Source of the DNA: Gordonia jacobaea
GTDB lineage: Bacteria > Actinomycetota > Actinomycetes > Mycobacteriales > Mycobacteriaceae
Direction: 5' to 3'
NCBI RefSeq assembly: GCF_001186365.1
Contig: NZ_LDTZ01000017.1
Span: 413,904-477,903, forward strand
Length of the DNA: 64,000 bases
Below are positions 42,356 to 49,730 of this stretch, one piece after another. Below the pieces are notes generated by a model. That model was given only the letters and a program-made list of their open reading frames with translations. It was not told where the DNA came from and ran no database searches. Each line of letters starts with the position of its first letter. Positions within the stretch are counted from its first letter, which is position 1. The translations under genes were made by a program, and so were the position numbers.

Positions 42356-42976
42356 ATGACGACATATCTCCTCGCAGCCATGATGGGTCTGCTTACCGGA
42401 GCGGGCTTGATCGTGGCCATCGGGCCGCAGAACATCTTCGTGCTGCAGCAGGGTGTGCGCCGAGTGCATGTGAATCCGGTGATCGCGGTGTGTGCGCTCT
42501 CCGACGTGGTCCTGATCGTCGCGGGGGTCGCGGGACTCGGCGCGTTGGTGTCGGCGCATCCTTCCGTGGTCACCGTCGCGAAGGTCGCGGGTGGGGCGTA
42601 CGTCGTTGTCTTGGGTCTGCTGGCTGCGCGGCGGTGTCTTCGGTCGAGCGAGGCCATCACGGCCAACGCCGACGAGGTGCGCACCGCGTCGCGCTGGGTG
42701 GCGATCGGGTCGGCGCTCGCGCTGACGTGGCTCAATCCGCACGTGTATCTCGATACGGTGCTCACGATGGGGGCGATCGCCAACAGTCACGGAAATGCGA
42801 AGTGGGCGTTCGCGATCGGCGCGTGCGCGGCGAGCGTGCTGTGGTTCACGTTGATCGGCCGCGGCGGGAGCAGGCTCGCCCCGCTGTTTGCCAAACCCCG
42901 GGCGTGGAAGATCCTCGACGGCATCGTGGCCGTGATCATGGTTGGCATGGGCGCTGCGCTGCTGTTCTCGGCGTGA
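42356..42976 (+). CDS. lysE: LysE-family basic amino acid exporter
   Basis: This 206-residue exporter has five or six helices and the LysE signature GAGLIVAIGPQNIFVLQQGVRR near the N-terminus, then ALTWLNPHVYLDTVLTMGAIA. It should export lysine and/or arginine when these accumulate. The ATG at 42356 gives the canonical N-terminus; a longer frame starts inside the LysG operator. It is divergent from lysG and is followed by repeat locus C. Confidence 0.92.
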   Translation: MTTYLLAAMMGLLTGAGLIVAIGPQNIFVLQQGVRRVHVNPVIAVCALSDVVLIVAGVAGLGALVSAHPSVVTVAKVAGGAYVVVLGLLAARRCLRSSEAITANADEVRTASRWVAIGSALALTWLNPHVYLDTVLTMGAIANSHGNAKWAFAIGACAASVLWFTLIGRGGSRLAPLFAKPRAWKILDGIVAVIMVGMGAALLFSA

Positions 42977-42985
42977 TGTGGTCTC

Positions 42986-43442
42986 TTTCCGCTGATTGAG
43001 CCGGCCGCGAGCGAGCGTGGCCCCTTCCCGCTGATTGAGCCGGCCGCGAGCGGAGCGAGCTGCCGAGTCGAAATCACTTGGGGTGGTCTCGACAGGCTCG
43101 ACCAGCGGGTATAGCTCGGCCGGCGGGTGGGCCGTTTCCGCTGATTGAGCTGGCCGTGAGCGGAGCGAGCTGCCGAGTCGAAATCACTTGTGGTGGTCTC
43201 GACAGGCTCGACCAGCGGGTATAGCTCGACCAGCGGGTGCAGCTCGATTGGCGGGGGACGCCCTTTCCGCTGATTGAGCTGGCCGCGAGCGGAGCGAGCT
43301 GCCGAGTCGAAATCACTTGTGGTGGTCTCGACAGGCTCGACCAGCGGGTGCAGCTCGACCGGCGGGTGGTCTCGACAAGCTCGACCAGCGGGTTCAGCTC
43401 GACCAGCGGGTGCAGCTCGATCGGAGAGTGCAGCTGGACCAG
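42986..43442. repeat. Dispersed palindromic repeat family, locus C (tandem array)
   Basis: Three full composite units begin near 43025, 43135 and 43264, after a truncated copy at 42986. Each starts CCGCTGATTGAGC, continues through GAGCGGAGCGAGCTGCCGAG and GTCGAAATCAC, then turns into the inverted counterpart GTGGTCTCGACAGGCTCGACCAGCGG-like arm. Shorter CAGCTCGACCAGCGGGTG units trail to 43442. The outer arms are mutually complementary, so each unit can fold into a hairpin with a G/C-rich side loop. It fills most of the 482-bp gap between convergent lysE and the response regulator; I see no gene in it. Confidence 0.88.
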
Positions 43443-43458
43443 GGGATGTCGGCCGGGC

Positions 43459-44106
43459 TCAGGCCAGCCCGAGGCGGTAGGCGTAGGCCACGACGGCCGC
43501 GCGGTCGCGGCATCCCGTCTTGGCGAGTATGTGGTTGATGTGCGTCTTGACGGTGCTCACCCCCAGGACGAGTGTTCGGGCGATCTGTTGATTCGACAGC
43601 CCCTGCGCGATCAGCGTGATGACCTCCGACTCGCGTTCGGTGAGGCCGTCGGGGTTGAGCGCGCGTGGATTGCTCTGGTCTGGCGTCGCCGATGTCCGAG
43701 ACAGCAAGGCGCGCATGGCCTTTTCGTCGAGCAGTGAGCGGCCGGCGGCCGCCGAGAGGAGCGCTGACTCGATCGCCGTGGGGTCGGCGTCCTTGTTCAA
43801 GAAGCCGACGGCACCGGCGTCGAGTGCCTCGACGATCGTCGCGTCGTCGTCGTAGGTGGTCAATGCCACCGCGCGGGTCGGGGCCCCGGACGCGGCGAGT
43901 CGTCGAATCCCTTCGATCCCACCGATTCCCGGCATTCGAAGGTCCGTGAGAAGCACGTCGGGAGTCTGCTCGGCCACCAACACGAGAGCATCTTCGGCCG
44001 ACGACGCGACGCCGACCACGTCGAGAGAGTCGAACAATCCGAGCATCGAGCGCAACCCTTCGCGCACGACCGTCTGATCGTCGGCGATCACCACCCGTAC
44101 CGTCAT
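43459..44106 (-). CDS. NarL/LuxR-family response regulator
   Basis: This 215-residue DNA-binding response regulator has a receiver domain (about 1-120) with acidic pocket IADDQ and phospho-acceptor Asp55 in LLTDLRMPG. A LuxR-type helix-turn-helix follows (LTERESEVITLIAQGLSNQQIARTLVLGVSTVKTHINHIL, about 150-210). It is partnered with the histidine kinase upstream. The ATG at 44104-44106 lies in the last of four 20-bp tandem units and overlaps by 4 nt the stop of a seven-residue minicistron. The target genes are unknown; the small membrane protein and MmpL genes nearby are candidates. Confidence 0.92.
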   Translation of the reverse strand: MTVRVVIADDQTVVREGLRSMLGLFDSLDVVGVASSAEDALVLVAEQTPDVLLTDLRMPGIGGIEGIRRLAASGAPTRAVALTTYDDDATIVEALDAGAVGFLNKDADPTAIESALLSAAAGRSLLDEKAMRALLSRTSATPDQSNPRALNPDGLTERESEVITLIAQGLSNQQIARTLVLGVSTVKTHINHILAKTGCRDRAAVVAYAYRLGLA

Positions 44107-44126
44107 GAACCCACCCGTACTGTCAC
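44103..44126 (-). other. Minicistron 2 in the kinase-regulator junction (GTG start, MTVRVGS)
   Basis: A GTG at 44124-44126 overlaps the stop of minicistron 1 as GTGA. Seven codons later its TGA (44103-44105) overlaps the regulator ATG (44104-44106) as ATGA. Together with minicistron 1 it makes an unbroken chain of 4-nt overlaps from kinase to regulator. Confidence 0.45.
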
Positions 44127-44146
44127 GAACCCACCTGTACCGTCAT
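44123..44146 (-). other. Minicistron 1 in the kinase-regulator junction (MTVQVGS)
   Basis: An ATG at 44144-44146 overlaps the kinase TGA (44143-44145) as ATGA, and the frame reads seven codons to a TGA at 44123-44125. It may simply relay ribosomes. No independent function is claimed. Confidence 0.45.
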
Positions 44147-45285
44147 GAACCAAACCGGACCGTCAGATCGAAACCCTGTGCGGTCGTACCGTATTCCAGC
44201 GATCCGCCTGCCGCAGAGATGCGTTCGGTCAATCCGGTCAGACCGTTGCCGCCGCTGGTGTGACCGCGGTCGACGAAGGTCGACGGGTCGCCGACCGAGC
44301 GCACCCGAACGAGTTGCGGTGTGAACTCGATACGTATGGGTGCGCCGGCGGCATGACGCATCGAGTTGGTGAGCCCCTCCATGAGCACCGCGCGCACGTC
44401 GTCGTGCCAGATCGCTGGCACAACCTCGACATCGCCGGACACTTCGACGTCGAGTCCCGCGCCGGTCCTCAACTGCGCCAAGGCCTTCGGTAGCCAGTGG
44501 TCGAGTGGCACCGACTCTCGCGTTGCGCTGTCGCGCAGTGATTCGACGGCAGTCTTTGCCTCACTGAGGCCATCACGCGCCAACGCGGTTGCGGTGCGCA
44601 GCTTTTCGGTCAGTTCCGCAGACACGGACTCGCGCTCAGCCTGCAGAGTGGCGCCCTGCAGTGTGATGATGAGGCCCGAGAGTGTATGCGCGAGAACGTC
44701 GTGGAGTTGTGCGGAGATCTGGCGTTGCTGCTCGGCCAAGGCCGCCCGGGAGCGTTCGGCGGCAATGATCTCGCGTTGGGTTGCGGCAAGCTCTGCGGCT
44801 TCGCGTTGACGGCGCCGCAACTGCATGAAGGCGAAAACCGCTGCCGCACTGGCGACATTGATACAGACAGCCCAGGCGTTGTGGGTCTGCCACCACATCA
44901 GTATTCCCAGCGCGGTCAGCGATGGCGATGCGATGAGCGCCGACACGAGGACCGTCGTTTGCGACATCGCCGCCGCGGCAACGCCGATATAGGGAAGCCA
45001 GACCGTCGCGCCACCGTGAAATGCGAACGCTGCGACAACCGACGCCGCCACCGTGGCGATGGCGTGAAGGGCCGAGGCCTGAGTGCTCCAGCTCCGCGCA
45101 TTCTTGTCGCGCAGCACCGAACGCAATAGCAACACCACCAGGACACAGGTGGCTATCCAGCCGATGGCGGTCGCCCAGATCGGCTGCTTGCCGGTGTCGG
45201 CGAACGCTGAGACCAGCACCGAGACCGCGACGATCCCGCGGATCAGCAGACGGTCCGTCGCCACCGGATCTTGACTCGTTGTCAC
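44143..45285 (-). CDS. Sensor histidine kinase (HisKA_3 type)
   Basis: This 380-residue NarL-type sensor kinase has four to six N-terminal membrane helices (about 12-155, with very short outside loops, so probably an intramembrane sensor). A coiled-coil linker rich in Arg/Glu/Ala follows (about 156-190). The dimerisation/phospho-acceptor helix carries His195 in QLHDVLAHTLSG. The ATPase domain has GLTNSMRHA and SGGNGLTGLTERI. The start is GTG at 45283-45285; a longer open frame runs back through the opposing gene and is spurious. It is upstream of, and translationally chained to, the response regulator. Confidence 0.92.
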   Translation of the reverse strand: MTTSQDPVATDRLLIRGIVAVSVLVSAFADTGKQPIWATAIGWIATCVLVVLLLRSVLRDKNARSWSTQASALHAIATVAASVVAAFAFHGGATVWLPYIGVAAAAMSQTTVLVSALIASPSLTALGILMWWQTHNAWAVCINVASAAAVFAFMQLRRRQREAAELAATQREIIAAERSRAALAEQQRQISAQLHDVLAHTLSGLIITLQGATLQAERESVSAELTEKLRTATALARDGLSEAKTAVESLRDSATRESVPLDHWLPKALAQLRTGAGLDVEVSGDVEVVPAIWHDDVRAVLMEGLTNSMRHAAGAPIRIEFTPQLVRVRSVGDPSTFVDRGHTSGGNGLTGLTERISAAGGSLEYGTTAQGFDLTVRFGS

Positions 45286-45408
45286 ATGGCAACCGTAATG
45301 TCGACGTCGGAGATCAGGGGTGTAGGAGTAGCACGATCCACCCGATCTCCACCCGGGTTCCACCCTCGGGTTGATGTTTCGCCTGCTCCGCGAGCCGATG
45401 CTCAAAGC

Positions 45409-45918
45409 ATGAACATTGCAAGCACAGCAGTCATCACCGCCCTGGTCGTCGTCTTCATCCTGTACCGCCAGACGCGGGAACAACCACTCAAGGACAACTT
45501 GTTCAAGCTGCCGTTGATCATCGGGATCATCGGCGTCTTCGAAACTGCGCAGTATCTCGGCGGCGGACACCATGTCACTGTCGGCGCGACGGTCGCGGTC
45601 CTCGTCGGCTTCGTCGTCGCGGCGATTCTGGCGGTGCCGCGAGCGCACAGCATGCAGGTCTACCGCAATCCGGCAGGCGTGATGGTCCGCAAGGGAGGTG
45701 CGCTGACCATCGTGCTGTGGGTCGTCGCGATCGCGGCACATGTCGCCATCAGCCTGGTGGTGCCCGCCTTCTTCGGCGACGGCATACAGCACGGGATGGG
45801 CGGACTCGACGGTGCGAGCATCATGATCTACCTCGCGATCAGCCTCGGCGCGCAGGCCGCGGTCACCAGCGGCAAGGTCGCCGAGCATCACCGGACACAC
45901 AGCGCGATGACGCGGTGA
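45409..45918 (+). CDS. Small membrane protein (DUF1453-like)
   Basis: This 169-residue protein has about five hydrophobic helices and an N-terminal segment STAVITALVVVFILYRQTREQPL, typical of DUF1453/CcdC-like membrane proteins whose function is not settled. A histidine-containing loop (FFGDGIQHGMGG) lies before the last helix. It is divergent from the histidine kinase (123-bp gap), so regulation by that two-component system is plausible. It is followed directly by repeat locus D. Confidence 0.75.
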   Translation: MNIASTAVITALVVVFILYRQTREQPLKDNLFKLPLIIGIIGVFETAQYLGGGHHVTVGATVAVLVGFVVAAILAVPRAHSMQVYRNPAGVMVRKGGALTIVLWVVAIAAHVAISLVVPAFFGDGIQHGMGGLDGASIMIYLAISLGAQAAVTSGKVAEHHRTHSAMTR

Positions 45919-46020
45919 GCGGGTGCAGCTCGACCTGGGGTGGTCTCGACAAGCTCGACCAGCGGGTGCAGCTCGACCAGCGGGGGACGCTCGACCAGCG
46001 GGGGACGCTCGACCAGCGGA
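45916..46020. repeat. Dispersed palindromic repeat family, locus D
   Basis: A core GGTGGTCTCGACAAGCTCGA-CCAGCGGG unit (about 45938-45966) is flanked by shorter CAGCTCGACCAGCGGG and CGCTCGACCAGCGGGGGA units. It fills the gap between the convergent DUF1453-like and MmpL genes. The DUF1453-like stop codon sits at its left edge. Confidence 0.82.
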
Positions 46021-46022
46021 CG

Positions 46023-48263
46023 TCAGCTCTGGCCCGCCGAGACGGCTTCGCGCGTCTCGGCGGGTTCGTCGTCGATCGGGATCTTGCGGATCTCGGTGCC
46101 CTCGATGTCGACGTTGGGCAGGATGCGGTTGAGCCAGCGGGGAATCTTCCACGCCCAGTCGCCCATCATCGTGATCACGGCGGGCACGACGGCCATGCGG
46201 ATGATGAAGGCGTCGAAGAAGACCGCGGCGGCCAGTGCGAAGCCCATCATCTTCGCGATCGTGTCGGGCGCGAGCATGAAGGCCGAGAACACGGAGATCA
46301 TGATGACCGCAGCAGAGGCGACCACACGCGCTCCGTGCTGGTAGCCTACGATCACCGAATCCTTCGCCGACAACCCGTGCACGTACTCCTCGCGCATTCG
46401 TGTCACGAGGAAGACCTGGTAGTCCATCGCGAGTCCAAACACCACGCCGATCAGGAAGATCGGCAGGAACGAGATGATCGGCTTGGTGTGTTCGATCAGT
46501 CCGAGGTGGCCCTCCTGGAAGATCCACACCGTCGCACCGAACGTCGCGCATACCGAGAACAAGAAACCGATGGTTGCCGTCAGCGGCACGAGCAGCGACC
46601 GGAACACGATGGTCAGGATGATGAAGGCAAGCCCGACCACCACGATGAGGAACGGCAGCAGCGCGCTGCTGAGCTTGCTCGAGATATCCGACATGATGGC
46701 CGTCTGGCCGCCGACATTGACTGTCGCGCCACCGGGGTTCGACGACCCGTAGTCACGTATCTGATCCATCAGCGTGTGCGTCTCCGGGCCCGAGGGAGAC
46801 TTCGCCGGAGTGACCGAGATCAGCGCGGCCGTCGCACCCTGCTGGGGGTTCTGCTGGTTCTGGCCGTTGCCGACCCAGACGATCTGCTCGGGGTTGGCGA
46901 CGTTCGGCAGTGTCTTCACCTGAGCGACAACCGCATTGGCTGCGGGAGCGATGTCTCCGTTCGACGCGTCACTGACGACGACGAGTAGCGGCCCGTTCAC
47001 GCCTTCGCCGAAGCCGCGTTCGAGGAGCTTGGTTGCCGCGTACTCCTTGTCGCCGGTCGAGTCCATGCCGAGTTGCATGCTCGACATCGGGATCGCGGCG
47101 ATGCCGAGCAGCACGAGACCGACGAGTGCGACGGGCAGCGGGAACCGGGTGATGAAGCGGGCGACGCGTAGACCGTTGGACGGTTTCGAATCCGGTTCGT
47201 CGCCGTGACGCAGGCCGGGAATGCGGGGGCTGAAGGCAAACCTGCCGAACGCGCCGAGCAGTGCGGGGATCAACGTGATGGCGCCGAGCACCGCGACCAC
47301 GACGGCCAGGCCCGCCGAGATACCCATCTGCGTGATGAAGGGGATGCCGACGACGCTCAGCGCACACACGGCGATCACGACGGTCAGACCAGCGAACACC
47401 ACTGCGGAGCCGGCGGTTCCCACCGCTCTGCCCGCAGCGGCCTCACGCGACCCGCCGAGATTCAGCTCGGATCGATACCTCGACACGATGAACAGCGCGT
47501 AGTCGATGGAGACCGCGATCCCGAGCATCGTGATGATCGTGGTGGCACTCTGCTGGACGTCGAAGATCTTGGCGCTCAACGTGACGAGCAGCATGGTGAT
47601 GCCGACACCGAAGATGCCGGTGACGATCGGGATGAAGGCGGCCACGATGGACGCGAACGCGATGATCATGACGATGAACGCGATCACGAAGCCCAGCAGC
47701 TCAGACACTCCGCCCTGCTGAAAGACCTGCATCAGCGAGCCGGTGCCCTCGACCTGTAACCCGTTGCCGCGGAACTCGGCGAGCAGATCCTCGAACTGCG
47801 CCATGTCGTCGTGGGTCAGTTCGTTGGCCCGGATGTCCTGCCTGATCTGGATCAGCCCGACCTTGCCGTTGTCGCCGAGAACCTTCGGGGCGATGGCGGG
47901 ATTGGCCTTGGCAGCCGTCACCGGATTGACGACGGTCTGTGGCTCGATGACCTTGGGTAGCGTTCGAGCCTTGGCGACGAGTGCGTCGATCTGGCCCATG
48001 TGGTTCTCGAGACCGTCGTCGGCTTCGACGAGAATGCTGGTCGACGAATTCAACTGCTGATCGTTTGCCGCTGGGAAGTCCTGCTTCATCACCGACATCG
48101 CGCGATCGGAGTCGGTGCCGGGCAGCTCGAAATTGGTGGCGAAGGTCGGTTTGAGTACGCCGACGAGAGCACCGAGAACGATCAATACGACGATCCACGC
48201 GCTGATCACGATCCACTTGTGGCGGAATGCCGAACGCCCGAGGTTGTACAACCAGATAGCCAT
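46023..48263 (-). CDS. MmpL/RND-type membrane transporter
   Basis: This 746-residue MMPL-family exporter has the usual two-fold layout. One helix plus a large external domain (about 15-200) is followed by helices and a central cytoplasmic loop (about 345-380). A second helix plus external domain (about 380-540) and another helical bundle complete it. VSIDYALFIVSRYRSEL and LAMDYQVFLVTRMREEY are the paired D-Y helices of the proton relay. Substrates are usually envelope lipids or drugs. The ATG at 48261-48263 has AAAGGG upstream; a longer frame upstream overlaps the next gene and is rejected. Confidence 0.92.
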   Translation of the reverse strand: MAIWLYNLGRSAFRHKWIVISAWIVVLIVLGALVGVLKPTFATNFELPGTDSDRAMSVMKQDFPAANDQQLNSSTSILVEADDGLENHMGQIDALVAKARTLPKVIEPQTVVNPVTAAKANPAIAPKVLGDNGKVGLIQIRQDIRANELTHDDMAQFEDLLAEFRGNGLQVEGTGSLMQVFQQGGVSELLGFVIAFIVMIIAFASIVAAFIPIVTGIFGVGITMLLVTLSAKIFDVQQSATTIITMLGIAVSIDYALFIVSRYRSELNLGGSREAAAGRAVGTAGSAVVFAGLTVVIAVCALSVVGIPFITQMGISAGLAVVVAVLGAITLIPALLGAFGRFAFSPRIPGLRHGDEPDSKPSNGLRVARFITRFPLPVALVGLVLLGIAAIPMSSMQLGMDSTGDKEYAATKLLERGFGEGVNGPLLVVVSDASNGDIAPAANAVVAQVKTLPNVANPEQIVWVGNGQNQQNPQQGATAALISVTPAKSPSGPETHTLMDQIRDYGSSNPGGATVNVGGQTAIMSDISSKLSSALLPFLIVVVGLAFIILTIVFRSLLVPLTATIGFLFSVCATFGATVWIFQEGHLGLIEHTKPIISFLPIFLIGVVFGLAMDYQVFLVTRMREEYVHGLSAKDSVIVGYQHGARVVASAAVIMISVFSAFMLAPDTIAKMMGFALAAAVFFDAFIIRMAVVPAVITMMGDWAWKIPRWLNRILPNVDIEGTEIRKIPIDDEPAETREAVSAGQS

Positions 48264-48388
48264 CTGAACCCTTTGATATCCCCGACTGGTCGCACGCCAG
48301 AGTAACGAGAGTCGACCCCGGATGCTGTCTGTGACTACGGTCATGGCCGCCGATAACGCGGTGTGAGGCGGGTCATACGCTGTGGAGT

Positions 48389-49675
48389 ATGCCGTCACCA
48401 CTCTTCGGGCGTGCCCGCCAGAACGACATCTACCAAGCGGGAGTACACGGTCGTACACCCGTCGTACCGACCGATTTCGATGAACTCGAACGCCGAGCGC
48501 GAGCGGAGATGTCCGATCGGGCCTGGGCGTACATCGCCGGCGGGGCAGGCGGGGGTCGAACGATGGCCGCAAACCGCAGGGCACTTGATCGACGCGCCAT
48601 CGTGCCGCGGGTGTTGCGCGACGTCTCCGAGCGGACGCTGGAAATCGAGCTGTTCGGCGACCGGCTACCCGCACCGATCCTGTTCGCACCTGTCGGAGCA
48701 GGAGATCTCGTCGCGCGCGGGGCCGACAGGATGATCGGTCACGCCGCAGCAGAACTGGGACTTCCGTACATATTCTCCAACCAGGGCGGGGTTCGGATGG
48801 AGGACGTCGCCGCGGAGATGGACCTCGTACGGCCCGGCGCGCCGCGATGGTTTCAGCTCTACTGGTCGACCGACGACGACCTCGTCGACAGTCTGCTGCA
48901 GCGTGCCGAAGGCGTCGGAGCGTCGGCAGTCGCCGTAACTCTTGATACGACGATGCTCGGTTGGCGACCACGTGACCTCAACATCGGGTCGTTACCGTTC
49001 GCGCGCGGGGAAGGCATCGCGCAGTACACCTCGGACCCGCGGTTCACCGAGATCGTCTCCGAGCGTGCGGCCCAGGGGAGTTCGGAACGTCCCGAGATCT
49101 CGCTCGGTGCGTTGCGCACCCTGTTCAGCATTGCGAAGAACACCCCGGGATCGCTGCTGCGCAACATCATTCGTCCCGAGCCGCGCGTGGGGGTGCAGAC
49201 CTTCCTCGACATCTACTCGCGACCGTCGTTGAGTTGGACGGAGATCGAGAGTCTGCGCGAGCGCACGGCGCTGCCGGTCGTTCTCAAGGGCGTACTGCAC
49301 CCCGACGACGCGCGGCGTGCCGTCGACTCGGGTGTCGACGGCATCATCGTCTCCAACCATGGTGGCCGTCAGATCGACGGCGCCATCAGTTCTGTCGACG
49401 CTCTCGCCGCGATAGCGCCTGTCGTCGATGGGCGGATCAAGGTGCTCGCCGACTCGGGGATCTATTCCGGCGCAGACGTTTTCAAGGTGCTCGCGCTCGG
49501 CGCCGACGCGGTATGTATCGGGCGTCCGCACATGTACGGGCTCGCCCTCGCAGGTGCAGACGGTGCTCGCGATGCCGTTGCGAACATCATCGCCGAACTC
49601 GACCTGACATTTGGTCTCGCCGGTCACACGAACGTCGACGAACTCACGCCGGAGGCGTTGGCGACGCTCGTGTGA
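48389..49675 (+). CDS. FMN-dependent alpha-hydroxy acid oxidase (lactate 2-monooxygenase-like)
   Basis: This 428-residue FMN TIM-barrel enzyme has PILFAPVGAGDL, RWFQLYWSTDD, the catalytic VVLKGVLHPDDA (Lys), SNHGGRQIDG (active-site His and Arg) and VLADSGIYSGADVFKVLALGADAV. The size and the extended central region (about 205-270) resemble lactate 2-monooxygenase rather than the shorter oxidases. L-lactate to acetate, CO2 and water is the family reaction, but another 2-hydroxy acid is possible. It is divergent from the MmpL gene (125-bp gap with no clear operator). It lies 55 bp before the SARP-type regulator. Confidence 0.88.
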   Translation: MPSPLFGRARQNDIYQAGVHGRTPVVPTDFDELERRARAEMSDRAWAYIAGGAGGGRTMAANRRALDRRAIVPRVLRDVSERTLEIELFGDRLPAPILFAPVGAGDLVARGADRMIGHAAAELGLPYIFSNQGGVRMEDVAAEMDLVRPGAPRWFQLYWSTDDDLVDSLLQRAEGVGASAVAVTLDTTMLGWRPRDLNIGSLPFARGEGIAQYTSDPRFTEIVSERAAQGSSERPEISLGALRTLFSIAKNTPGSLLRNIIRPEPRVGVQTFLDIYSRPSLSWTEIESLRERTALPVVLKGVLHPDDARRAVDSGVDGIIVSNHGGRQIDGAISSVDALAAIAPVVDGRIKVLADSGIYSGADVFKVLALGADAVCIGRPHMYGLALAGADGARDAVANIIAELDLTFGLAGHTNVDELTPEALATLV

Positions 49676-49730
49676 GGGCTGGCGGCCGCGGATAGGATCT
49701 CTCTATGAGGCACCACCGACGCGATGAGCC

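Larger units (their letters stand above)
44091..44170 (-). repeat. Four 20-bp tandem units at the kinase-regulator junction
   Basis: Units 44151-44170, 44131-44150, 44111-44130 and 44091-44110 (coding order) share the pattern GTTC-RTGACGGTACGGGTGG with one to several changes. The first and most diverged encodes the kinase C-terminus DLTVRFG. The last encodes the regulator start MTVRV. The repeat separates two genes that probably once overlapped by ATGA. Confidence 0.9.

Noticed and set aside
42986..43442. Array-like repeats resembling a CRISPR
   Set aside because: Periods are unequal (about 110 and 129 bp), the spacers are themselves repeat fragments, no cas genes are present, and the same units occur singly at four other loci.
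44143..46551. Very long kinase frame of about 800 codons
   Set aside because: The upstream part runs antisense through the DUF1453-like and MmpL regions and lacks any domain. The kinase proper starts at the GTG at 45283-45285, just before its first helix.
46023..48971. MmpL frame extended to 982 codons
   Set aside because: The extension is Arg-rich, overlaps the alpha-hydroxy acid oxidase gene, and lacks features. The ATG at 48261-48263 with AAAGGG upstream matches the family N-terminus.
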